Below, piece by piece: positions 53,358-60,867 of a stretch of 64,000 bases of DNA (positions are counted from its first letter, which is position 1; each line of letters begins with the position of its first letter). The translations under genes and the position numbers were made by a program. The notes beneath the pieces are model-generated. The model worked only from the letters and a program-made list of their open reading frames with translations, was not told the DNA's origin and searched no databases. This DNA comes from Flavobacterium piscis (GTDB lineage Bacteria > Bacteroidota > Bacteroidia > Flavobacteriales > Flavobacteriaceae), in the NCBI RefSeq assembly GCF_001686925.1, contig NZ_LVEN01000046.1, forward strand, positions 186,001 through 250,000, read 5' to 3'.

Positions 53358-54098
53358 CTATTTCTTGTCTATTTTTTCCTGAAATGCAAAATATGCCCTT
53401 TGTGAAGCTTTCTCTTCTGCTTTCTTTTTTGAAGTTGCCCGCGCTCGTGCGATTACTTTATCGTCTATACTTAATTTCACGCCAAATAAGCGCTGACCGT
53501 CTATACCGTTATCCTCAAAAATGTCATAATGAAAAACTCTCTTTTCTTTCTGACACCACTCGATAACCAAACTTTTATAACTTATTACTTTGCCTTCCAA
53601 TCGTGCAATATCAACATACGGTGCAACAACTCGTTTTTGAATAAATTTTTCACAAAACGCATATCCTTTATCCAGATAAATTGCGCCTACAAGTGATTCA
53701 AAAATATTACCATGAATATTTTCTCCAAAATGCTGTATAGGCACTTTGCTTTCTACAAAACGAACTAAATTTAAATCTTTACCCAGCTCATTCAAATGTT
53801 CGCGACTCACAATTTTTGATCGCATTTTGGTCAGATAACCTTCGTCGCCATTTGGTGCTTTATCAAATAAATGTGCTGCAATTACGGCACTTAACATAGC
53901 ATCTCCTAAAAACTCTAATCGTTCATAATTTATTGGATGTCCTGATTCGTCTAGTTTATTCGAAGACCTATGCGTAAAAGCTTTCTTATAAAATTCGATC
54001 GTAGTAGGCTGAAAACCAAGTATTTTCTGAATAGTGTCAAAAAAAATCCCGTCTTCTAGAGAACGGGATTTAGAAAATATTTTTTTGATAAAATTCAT
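53358..54098 (-). CDS. rnc: Ribonuclease III
   Basis: A 246-residue RNase III. The catalytic signature YERLEFLGDAMLSAVIA and the second acidic patch NIFESLVGAIYLDKGY form the RNase domain (about 20-165); the rest is a double-stranded RNA binding domain ending SKKKAEEKASQRAYFAF. It processes rRNA and other duplex RNA. It starts 9 bases after the fabF stop, but a full terminator-like hairpin lies within its own first 20 codons (54039-54071), which may uncouple it from fabF. Confidence 0.96.
   Translation of the reverse strand: MNFIKKIFSKSRSLEDGIFFDTIQKILGFQPTTIEFYKKAFTHRSSNKLDESGHPINYERLEFLGDAMLSAVIAAHLFDKAPNGDEGYLTKMRSKIVSREHLNELGKDLNLVRFVESKVPIQHFGENIHGNIFESLVGAIYLDKGYAFCEKFIQKRVVAPYVDIARLEGKVISYKSLVIEWCQKEKRVFHYDIFEDNGIDGQRLFGVKLSIDDKVIARARATSKKKAEEKASQRAYFAFQEKIDKK
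54039..54071 (-). terminator. Terminator-like hairpin inside the 5' coding region of rnc
   Basis: On the minus strand AAATCCCGT (54071-54063) pairs perfectly with ACGGGATTT (54052-54044) around a 10-base loop, and eight U follow (54046-54039). This lies at codons 10-20 of rnc and directly after the fabF stop. By sequence it is as good as the other terminators in the window. Confidence 0.75.
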
Positions 54099-54107
54099 AT
54101 ACAGAAA

Positions 54108-55361
54108 TTAGTCAACTAATTTTTTAAACAATACACAAGCATTGTGTCCACCAAAACCAAAAGTGTTACTCATAGCAACATTTACTTCTCTTTTTTGAGG
54201 TTTGTTTAAGGTAAGATTCAATGATGGATCAATGTTTTCATCCACTACAGTATGATTAATAGTAGGAGGAACAATACCATGTTTCATTGCTAAAATCGAA
54301 GCAATTGCCTCAATAGCTCCGGCAGCACCAAGTAAGTGACCGGTCATTGATTTGGTAGAGTTGATATTGATTGTTTTTGCATGATCACCAAAAACAGCGC
54401 TGATCGCTTTCAATTCGGCAACATCTCCTAATGGAGTAGAAGTTCCGTGAGTATTGATATGATCAATATCTTCCGGTTTTAATCCAGCATCTCTTAATGT
54501 ATTTTTCATTACTGCAATAACTCCAATTCCTTCCGGATGTGGTGCAGTTAAGTGGTAAGCATCTGATGACATTCCGCCACCGCCAACTTCGCAATAAATT
54601 TTTGCGCCTCTGGCTTTAGCATGTTCGTATTCTTCAAGAACCAAAGCTCCTGCTCCTTCTCCTAAAACAAAACCATCTCTGGTTGCATCAAAAGGTCTTG
54701 AAGCCGTTTCCGGACTTTCGTTTCTTGTAGATAAAGCGTGCATTGAGTTAAAACCTCCCATACCTGCAATAGTAATGGCAGCTTCTGAACCACCTGATAC
54801 AATTACATCACACATTCCTAAACGAATGTAGTTGAAAGCATCAATTAATGCATTTGCAGAAGATGCACATGCAGAAACAGTAGTATAATTTGGTCCCATA
54901 TAGCCATTACGCATCGAAATGTGTGCTGGAGCAATATCGGCAATCATTTTAGGAATAAAAAACGGATTGAATTTTGGTGTTCCGTCTCCTTTTGCATAAT
55001 AAATAACTTCATCCTGAAAAGTCTCTAAACCCCCAATTCCGGCTCCCCAGATAACACCCACTCTTGTTTTGTCGATATTATCATCAGTAAGTCCGGCATC
55101 TTTAATAGCTTCATCACTTGCAGCAACAGCATATTGAGCGAATTTATCTAATCTACGAGATTCCTTGCGATCCATGTAATCTTCAATATTGAAGTTTTTT
55201 ACTTCACAGGCAAATTTCGTTTTATGCTTCTCTGTATCATAATATGTGATAGGAGCGGCTCCGCTAACCCCATTCACAAGTGCCTCCCAATAATCCTGAA
55301 TATTATTCCCGATCGGAGTAAGGGCACCTAATCCTGTTACAACAACTCGCTTTAACGTCAT
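54108..55361 (-). CDS. fabF: Beta-ketoacyl-ACP synthase II
   Basis: A 417-residue condensing enzyme. The Cys-His-His triad is in TVSACASSANAL, INTHGTSTPLGD and KSMTGHLLGAAG. It elongates acyl-ACP in fatty acid synthesis and uses the carrier encoded by acpP upstream. The acpP-fabF gap (about 243 bases) contains a long inverted repeat. Length and motifs are normal. Confidence 0.97.
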   Translation of the reverse strand: MTLKRVVVTGLGALTPIGNNIQDYWEALVNGVSGAAPITYYDTEKHKTKFACEVKNFNIEDYMDRKESRRLDKFAQYAVAASDEAIKDAGLTDDNIDKTRVGVIWGAGIGGLETFQDEVIYYAKGDGTPKFNPFFIPKMIADIAPAHISMRNGYMGPNYTTVSACASSANALIDAFNYIRLGMCDVIVSGGSEAAITIAGMGGFNSMHALSTRNESPETASRPFDATRDGFVLGEGAGALVLEEYEHAKARGAKIYCEVGGGGMSSDAYHLTAPHPEGIGVIAVMKNTLRDAGLKPEDIDHINTHGTSTPLGDVAELKAISAVFGDHAKTININSTKSMTGHLLGAAGAIEAIASILAMKHGIVPPTINHTVVDENIDPSLNLTLNKPQKREVNVAMSNTFGFGGHNACVLFKKLVD

Positions 55362-55502
55362 AAATATGTATTTTGTACTTTAAACAAATAAAACCCATGC
55401 TTTCTTAACTGTAATGTTTACTTAAGAGCCATGGGTATTACAATATAAATATATCTTTTTGATTGAAAACAATCGAAATTTAAATTTTAAAAAAAATAAT
55501 AA

Positions 55503-55596
55503 CACCCGACTTTCTTAAAATTCCAATTTTTTAAAAAACAAATCCCAATTTTGGAATTTGGGTATTCAAAGTTGGAATTTTAAAAAAATTCGGGTG
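55503..55596. repeat. Long inverted repeat between acpP and fabF
   Basis: CACCCGA...TTAAAATTCCAA (55503-55526) pairs with TTGGAATTTTA...TCGGGTG (55572-55596) with a few bulges, around an inner CCAATTTTGG palindrome. It lies 9 bases past the acpP stop and could act as an attenuator or a stability hairpin for the acpP messenger. Confidence 0.75.
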
Positions 55597-55604
55597 CAGT
55601 ATTA

Positions 55605-55841
55605 TTATTTTTTAGCTTCTTCGATATAAGAAATAGCTTGACCAACAGTAGCAATGTTTTCTGCTTGATCGTCTGGAATTTGAATATCAAATTCTTTTTC
55701 GAATTCCATAATAAGCTCAACAGTGTCTAATGAGTCAGCTCCCAAATCATTAGTGAAGCTTGCTTCTGTTACAACTTCGTTTTCGTCAACACCTAATTTG
55801 TCTACGATAATCGCTTTTACTCTTGATGCAATGTCTGACAT
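55605..55841 (-). CDS. acpP: Acyl carrier protein
   Basis: A 78-residue acidic carrier with the phosphopantetheine site GADSLDTVELIMEFE (Ser37). It carries the growing chain for FabF and other enzymes of fatty acid synthesis. A box resembling a -7 element (TATTTTTG on the minus strand, 55879-55872) lies 31 bases before the start. acpP and fabF are likely co-transcribed with attenuation at the hairpin between them. Confidence 0.98.
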   Translation of the reverse strand: MSDIASRVKAIIVDKLGVDENEVVTEASFTNDLGADSLDTVELIMEFEKEFDIQIPDDQAENIATVGQAISYIEEAKK

Positions 55842-55871
55842 AATCTTTAATTTTAGAATTTAATTTGTTGG

Positions 55872-55879
55872 CAAAAATA
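55872..55879 (-). promoter_or_regulatory. Putative -7 box of the acpP promoter
   Basis: On the minus strand TATTTTTG fits TAnnTTTG, 31 bases upstream of the acpP ATG. No strong -33 element accompanies it. Confidence 0.4.
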
Positions 55880-56016
55880 AAAAACTTTATTTTAAAACCA
55901 CGATTTAGTTTATAAATGTAACACTAATTTATAAAATTAATTTCAAGAAAGCTTTTTTAATACTATTTATTTTCGATTTTTATTCCGTTTTTTGCATTCT
56001 CAAATTATATTCAATT

Positions 56017-56580
56017 ATGAAAAAAATTATTGTTTTTGCCTCAGGATCAGGGACTAATGCTGAAAACATCATAAAATATTTTGCAAAAACCAAAATTGCC
56101 AAAGTCGTTTCTGTTTTTACAAATAATGCTGCGGCAAAAGTCATCGAAAGAGCAAAAAATCATCAAATTCCAACCGAAATCTTCTCAAAAAGCGAACTTT
56201 TAGAAAGTAACCTCTTACAAAAAATACAAGAAATCGACCCGGATATGATAGTTCTGGCAGGTTTCTTATTGAAATTCCCGGATCATATAATCGAGAAATA
56301 TCCTAATAAAATAATCAACATACATCCGGCACTTTTACCAAATTACGGAGGTAAAGGAATGTACGGCATGCACATACACCGCGCTATAGTGAATAATAAG
56401 GAGAAAGAAACCGGAATTTCCATTCATTATGTAAACGAACATTATGATGAAGGTGGTATTATTTTCCAGAAAAACGTAGCCCTAAAAGATGATGATACGC
56501 CAGAAACTGTGGCCGAAAAGATCCATGAACTGGAACAAAAGTATTTTCCGGAAATTATTTCAAGATTATTGGAGGATTAG
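56017..56580 (+). CDS. purN: Phosphoribosylglycinamide formyltransferase
   Basis: A 187-residue GAR transformylase. FASGSGTNAENI is the phosphate loop, INIHPALLPNYGGKGMYG holds the catalytic Asn and His, and HYVNEHYDEGGII the catalytic Asp. It performs the third step of purine synthesis with 10-formyl-THF. It diverges from acpP. purF, the first enzyme of the same pathway, is 4.3 kb downstream. Confidence 0.97.
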   Translation: MKKIIVFASGSGTNAENIIKYFAKTKIAKVVSVFTNNAAAKVIERAKNHQIPTEIFSKSELLESNLLQKIQEIDPDMIVLAGFLLKFPDHIIEKYPNKIINIHPALLPNYGGKGMYGMHIHRAIVNNKEKETGISIHYVNEHYDEGGIIFQKNVALKDDDTPETVAEKIHELEQKYFPEIISRLLED

Positions 56581-56601
56581 ATTTTAGATTTCTTAGACAT
56601 A

Positions 56602-56720
56602 AGACTTCTTAGATTTTGATTATTTAAAATTAAAATCCAAGAAGTCCGCAATATCAAATTCTAGGAAGTCCAAAAAACAAAAAATCTAAGAAGTCTAACA
56701 ATCTAAAATCTAAGAAGTCT
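56602..56720. repeat. AGACTTCTTAGATTTT inverted/tandem repeat between purN and rnhA
   Basis: AGACTTCTTAGATTTT (56602-56617) has two exact complements, at 56681-56696 and 56705-56720; related AAGAAGTC words fill the rest. The element takes up nearly the whole 147-base gap. Confidence 0.8.
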
Positions 56721-56727
56721 AAAAAAA

Positions 56728-57204
56728 ATGAATCACGAAGTACATATATATACTGATGGCGCTGCAAAAGGAAATCCCGGAAACGGAGGATATGGCGTAG
56801 TGATGGAATTGGTGGGAACACCTCACAAAAAAGAATTCTACGAAGGTTTCCGTTTGACTACCAATAACAGAATGGAACTTTTGGCGGTAATTGTAGGTCT
56901 TGAAAAACTAAAAAATCCAAACATGAAGGTTTTAGTTGTTTCAGATTCTAAATATGTAATTGATTCTGTAGTAAAAAAATGGGTTTTTGGCTGGGAGAAA
57001 AAGAACTACACCGGCAAAAAAAATCCTGATTTATGGAAACGGTTTTTAATTATTTACCGCAAACATCAGGTCGATTTTAAATGGATTAAAGGCCACAACA
57101 ATCATCCTCAAAACGAACGTTGCGACGAATTGGCCGTTATGGCCTCAATGCAAAAAAACCTTTCGGTTGATGTTTATTACGAAACCATCGGCTCAAAATC
57201 ATAA
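56728..57204 (+). CDS. rnhA: Ribonuclease HI
   Basis: A 158-residue RNase HI. The four acidic active-site residues are in IYTDGAAKGNPGNGG (Asp), NNRMELLAV (Glu), VVSDSKYV (Asp) and NERCDELA (Asp). It degrades the RNA strand of RNA-DNA hybrids. It follows purN behind a repeat-rich gap and is closed by a terminator. Confidence 0.97.
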   Translation: MNHEVHIYTDGAAKGNPGNGGYGVVMELVGTPHKKEFYEGFRLTTNNRMELLAVIVGLEKLKNPNMKVLVVSDSKYVIDSVVKKWVFGWEKKNYTGKKNPDLWKRFLIIYRKHQVDFKWIKGHNNHPQNERCDELAVMASMQKNLSVDVYYETIGSKS

Positions 57205-57210
57205 AAAAAT

Positions 57211-57243
57211 AACGCGTCAAAAAACAATTGTTTCCGACGCGTT
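57211..57243. terminator. Terminator between rnhA and the DUF6249 gene
   Basis: AACGCGTC (57211-57218) pairs with GACGCGTT (57236-57243), with an A-run before and a T-rich stretch after; it may work in both directions. Confidence 0.7.
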
Positions 57244-57277
57244 TTCTCGTTATTAAAGATACTAACTTAAACGATTT

Positions 57278-57625
57278 TTATTCTTTATCTAAATCTTTGG
57301 CTCTGTGAAATCCTACCAGCAAACCTACTCCTGACATTGTGATGATTGTTGCCGGATACACCACATCTGAATTCATTGCTGTATAAGTAGAAAGAAATAA
57401 AGCAATAAAAAATCCAAGTCCAATACCTATTAAAAGAAAAGCGGTGTTTAGAATAAGGATTTTCCAGGCTGGAACTCCATTGGTTCTTCCTTTTAAAAAG
57501 ATACTGGCATCGACTCCTTTTTCTATAAGTGCTAAACGTTCTCTGTTTCTTGTTGAATAAATAAGATAAACGATTCCGAAGATCATTAAGAAAAGACTGA
57601 TTGGTACTAAAATTTGTGCTCCCAT
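57278..57625 (-). CDS. DUF6249-type small membrane protein
   Basis: A 115-residue protein with three predicted membrane helices (about 5-24, 53-75 and 85-105) and the stretch RNRERLALIEKGVDASIFLKG between the first two, characteristic of small membrane proteins that lie beside ECF sigma genes in Bacteroidota. It diverges from the sigma factor gene. A role in the same envelope response is inferred from position only. Confidence 0.8.
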   Translation of the reverse strand: MGAQILVPISLFLMIFGIVYLIYSTRNRERLALIEKGVDASIFLKGRTNGVPAWKILILNTAFLLIGIGLGFFIALFLSTYTAMNSDVVYPATIITMSGVGLLVGFHRAKDLDKE

Positions 57626-57812
57626 AATTTTTTATGTTTTTATAATTGATTGATACCCCATATGACGACATGTTTTGAATTGAGGTTACAACTTTCTATA
57701 AAAAAATTCAAAATTTAAATTCCAAATTCCAAAACTTGCTGATTATGAGTTAATTTTGAGTTTGAAATTGTTTTCGAGAAACAATAAATCTTTATATATA
57801 GTAACCGTAATC

Positions 57813-57916
57813 TTGTCATCCCGAGGAACGAGGGATCTCCACAAGTAGCTCGACAAAGATTGGCAATTTTGATTGCGGAGTTTCTTATGGAGATCCCTCG
57901 TTCCTCGGGATGACAA
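57813..57916. repeat. 29-bp perfect inverted repeat (TGTCATCCCGAGGAACGAGG type)
   Basis: 57813-57841 and 57888-57916 are exact complements. The sequence is GC-richer than its surroundings and contains TCATCCCGAGGAACGAGGG, a word of the kind widely scattered in Bacteroidota intergenic DNA. It lies in the shared upstream region of the DUF6249 and sigma factor genes. Confidence 0.9.
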
Positions 57917-58068
57917 TATTGGGGTTAAACTTTGACAAAGTTCTATCAATATATAGATTAGAATATAAACCATATTTCCTCTTCTGAAGTTGGAATTTAG
58001 AATTTAAAAATTAAAATTTATTTAAAAATTGTTGTAACCTAAACACAGAACGTGTCGTCTTACCTAAT

Positions 58069-58653
58069 ATGAGTACAATAAGTGATCAACATTATATAGA
58101 TAAAGTGCTGCAGGGCGAGACCAATTCTTTTGCCGTGCTGGTTGATCGTTATAAAGATATGATCTTTACATTGGCTCTAAAAATGATTAAAAACAGAGAA
58201 GAAGCCGAAGAAGTTGCTCAGGATACTTTTATTAAAGCGTATAATTCTTTAAGCAAGTTTAAAGGTGATTCTAAATTTTCGACCTGGATTTATAAAGTCG
58301 CTTATAATACGTGTTTAGATCGTTTGAAGAAAAATAAAAAACAAGACAATAACATATCGATAGATGAATTTTCGGCTCATTTAATTAAAACAATGGATAA
58401 CGCTTTGAGCGCTTTAGAAGATAAAGAACGAAAGCAAACCATTCAGAATTGTTTGAATTTATTACCGAGTGAAGAAAATTTCTTGCTAACTTTATTTTAT
58501 TTTGAAGATCAGAGTTTAGAAGAAATTGGAAAGGTCATGAATATTAATGCTAATAATGTTAAGGTGAAATTATTTAGAAGCCGACAAAAATTAGCCGTAA
58601 TTTTGAAAAAGCAATTAGAACCAGAAATAATAGAATGTTATGAAAGAAAATGA
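58069..58653 (+). CDS. ECF RNA polymerase sigma factor
   Basis: A 194-residue sigma-70 family factor with only regions 2 and 4. Region 2 holds RYKDMIFTLALKMIKNREEAEEVAQDTFIKAY and FSTWIYKVAYNTCLDRL; region 4 has SLEEIGKVMNINANNVKVKLFRSRQKL. It directs transcription of an unknown regulon. The next gene overlaps it by 14 bases and encodes a small membrane protein that is a likely anti-sigma factor. Confidence 0.95.
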   Translation: MSTISDQHYIDKVLQGETNSFAVLVDRYKDMIFTLALKMIKNREEAEEVAQDTFIKAYNSLSKFKGDSKFSTWIYKVAYNTCLDRLKKNKKQDNNISIDEFSAHLIKTMDNALSALEDKERKQTIQNCLNLLPSEENFLLTLFYFEDQSLEEIGKVMNINANNVKVKLFRSRQKLAVILKKQLEPEIIECYERK

Positions 58654-59035
58654 TAAAGAAATAGAAAATCTGATTGAAAGAATGATGGCCGAAAATACTT
58701 TGGAGTCACCATCTATTGACTTTACTTCAAAAATAATGTCTCAGGTTTTAGTGGCCGAAAAAAGCAAAATCAAAGCTTACAAACCTTTGATTTCTAAATC
58801 TACGTGGATTTTTATTGGGATCAGTTTAGTTGCTTTGACTGCTTATGCTGTTTTCTCCAATAATGATGTTGCTAATTTTGAAATTACCAAAACATATTCT
58901 GATAAAGCTTCTGCTCTATTTTCCGGGATTCATATTTCTAAAAATGTACTTTACGCTTTATTAGTGGTTCCTTTTATGATTTTGATTCAAATTGGGGTTT
59001 TGAAGAATTATTTTGATAAGAAGTATGAGTTGTAG
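58640..59035 (+). CDS. Putative membrane anti-sigma factor
   Basis: A 131-residue protein with a hydrophilic N-terminal part (1-50) and two membrane helices (about 52-70 and 104-122). It overlaps the sigma gene by 14 bases, so translation is coupled. There is no zinc-binding HxxxCxxC anti-sigma motif, so the assignment rests on position and topology. It converges with an unrelated lipoprotein gene. Confidence 0.65.
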   Translation: MKENDKEIENLIERMMAENTLESPSIDFTSKIMSQVLVAEKSKIKAYKPLISKSTWIFIGISLVALTAYAVFSNNDVANFEITKTYSDKASALFSGIHISKNVLYALLVVPFMILIQIGVLKNYFDKKYEL

Positions 59036-59037
59036 AA

Positions 59038-59616
59038 TTATTTGAAAGAATCCTCTCTTTTTATAATATAGTCAATTCCAAGATAACAATCTTCGCTTAC
59101 ATCATATCTGTTTATAAATAGTAAATATACTATTGTGAGATATTCATTAGTTTTTAGATTTGATTTATTGAGTTCAATTTCATTTTTTCTTTTTGACGGT
59201 TTTGAATATTTTTTCAAAAATTTATTAAATCCTAAATCAGAATATTCTTTTTCTATTTTTTGATCTAATTTAAATCTTTTTGGATACCTTGGATTTTTAA
59301 ATAGTTTTTGATCCAAAACAAAGCCATCATTTAAAACTGCATTTAAAAACTCTTTGAAGAATTTGAATTTTTTAGAATAATCCTCTTTATAAAAGAAAAA
59401 TAATTCATTTTCGTTAAAAAAAACAACCTCACCATTATTTGTCAATAGAAATGCATTTGAAAACGATATTAGAGGAGGCGGTAATGCTAAACTATCGTTT
59501 CTTATTTCACCCCGATCAGCCAACTTCTCAATCATTTCCTTAGAAAAATCAGGTTCTTTTGTTTCACAAGAAATCAAAAAACAAAACAGCATTAATAAGG
59601 TTAGAATTTTCTTCAT
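59038..59616 (-). CDS. Lipoprotein of unknown function
   Basis: I choose the ATG at 59616 (192 residues), which gives a lipoprotein signal ending FLISCET; an ATG eight codons upstream is less likely. The mature protein has a NGEVVFFNENELFFFYKEDYSKK stretch and a basic middle region. I recognise no family. It ends 2 bases from the converging anti-sigma-like gene with no terminator in between. Confidence 0.75.
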   Translation of the reverse strand: MKKILTLLMLFCFLISCETKEPDFSKEMIEKLADRGEIRNDSLALPPPLISFSNAFLLTNNGEVVFFNENELFFFYKEDYSKKFKFFKEFLNAVLNDGFVLDQKLFKNPRYPKRFKLDQKIEKEYSDLGFNKFLKKYSKPSKRKNEIELNKSNLKTNEYLTIVYLLFINRYDVSEDCYLGIDYIIKREDSFK

Positions 59617-59807
59617 GAATGAAATTTGATATTTAAACAAATCTAACTAAAATCTTCCAGCCTTTTTTCGAAAATAATTATTGTATTTTAAATCGAAAAA
59701 ACATATTTTAAGCTCTCTAAGCAACCTAATTTAATTCATTCATTTACAATAGTTTTAGCCCCGCAAACGATATTCTTTTTTTATGAAAATTTTGAGAACT
59801 TAAACCG

Positions 59808-59838
59808 TTGCAATATTGCAACTTATGAAGTATCTTTG
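59808..59838 (+). promoter_or_regulatory. Promoter of the PfkB kinase gene
   Basis: TTG at 59808-59810, 20 bases, then TATCTTTG at 59831-59838; the ATG follows at 59862. This fits the Bacteroidota consensus well. Confidence 0.75.
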
Positions 59839-59861
59839 CACCCTAATTCGAAATTCATAAA

Positions 59862-60785
59862 ATGAATAAATTATTGATTGTTGGAACGGTTGCTTTCGAC
59901 GCTATCGAAACTCCTTTCGGAAAAACAGATAAAATATTAGGTGGTGCTGCAACGTACATTGGTTTATCAGCGTCATTTTTTAACTTACAATCGGCCATTG
60001 TTTCTGTAGTTGGCGACGATTTTCCTCAAGAACATTTAGATCTTTTAACTTCAAGAAATATTGATATCTCTGGTATCGAAATTGTAAAAGGCGGAAAAAC
60101 CTTTTTCTGGAGCGGTTTATACCACAACGATCTAAACTCAAGAGACACTCTTGTAACTGAACTAAACGTTTTGGCTGATTTTCAACCAAAAGTTCCTCAA
60201 GATTACAAAGATGCTGATGTTGTGATGTTAGGAAACTTACATCCGTTAGTACAAAGTAGTGTTTTGGACCAAATGGAGAAAAAACCAAAATTAGTAGTTT
60301 TAGATACTATGAACTTTTGGATGGACTGCGCTTTACCGGAATTACTTGATGTAATTAAACGTGTAGACGTGATCACAATCAATGACGAAGAAGCAAGACA
60401 ACTTTCAGGAGAATATTCATTAGTAAAAGCAGCTAACAAAATCCAGGAATTGGGACCAAAATATGTGGTGATCAAAAAAGGAGAACACGGAGCACTTTTA
60501 TTCCATAACAGAGAAGTATTCTTTGCACCGGCATTACCATTAGAAGATGTTTTTGATCCAACAGGAGCCGGAGACACTTTTGCAGGTGGTTTTTCAGGAT
60601 TCATTGCGCAAAGCGAAAACATCTCGTTTGGCAATATGAAAAACGCGATTATTTACGGATCTAATTTAGCTTCATTTTGTGTAGAGAAATTTGGAACCGA
60701 AAGGATGCAAACATTAAGCAAAGCAGAAGTAGCGATTCGATTACAACAGTTTAAGTCGTTAACTCAGTTTGACATAGAAATATAA
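59862..60785 (+). CDS. PfkB family carbohydrate kinase
   Basis: A 307-residue ribokinase-family enzyme. LLIVGTVAFDAIETPFG and GGAATYIGLSASFF form the N-terminal PfkB signature; the C-terminal signature DPTGAGDTFAGGF contains the catalytic Asp and anion hole. The substrate (sugar or nucleoside) is not predictable. It lies directly upstream of purF, a pairing I know from other Flavobacteriia, which suggests a nucleoside- or ribose-related substrate, but a terminator lies between them. Confidence 0.9.
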   Translation: MNKLLIVGTVAFDAIETPFGKTDKILGGAATYIGLSASFFNLQSAIVSVVGDDFPQEHLDLLTSRNIDISGIEIVKGGKTFFWSGLYHNDLNSRDTLVTELNVLADFQPKVPQDYKDADVVMLGNLHPLVQSSVLDQMEKKPKLVVLDTMNFWMDCALPELLDVIKRVDVITINDEEARQLSGEYSLVKAANKIQELGPKYVVIKKGEHGALLFHNREVFFAPALPLEDVFDPTGAGDTFAGGFSGFIAQSENISFGNMKNAIIYGSNLASFCVEKFGTERMQTLSKAEVAIRLQQFKSLTQFDIEI

Positions 60786-60792
60786 TGCCCTG

Positions 60793-60818
60793 AAGCCTCG
60801 ATAACACGGGGCTTTTTT
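60793..60818 (+). terminator. Intrinsic terminator after the PfkB gene
   Basis: AAGCCTCG (60793-60800) pairs with CGGGGCTT (60807-60814; one G-T pair) followed by a T-run, 8 bases past the stop. Confidence 0.8.
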
Positions 60819-60867
60819 ATTACGTTATTACGCACAACTTACAACAACAACACAAATACAAAAAACA

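Noticed and set aside
9244..57916. CRISPR array
   Set aside because: Repeats in the window are inverted, differ between sites and lack regular spacers; no cas gene is present.
57743..57973. 76-residue open frame on the minus strand
   Set aside because: It spans the 29-bp inverted repeat; the arms are repeated in complement, so the frame is an accident of the repeat.
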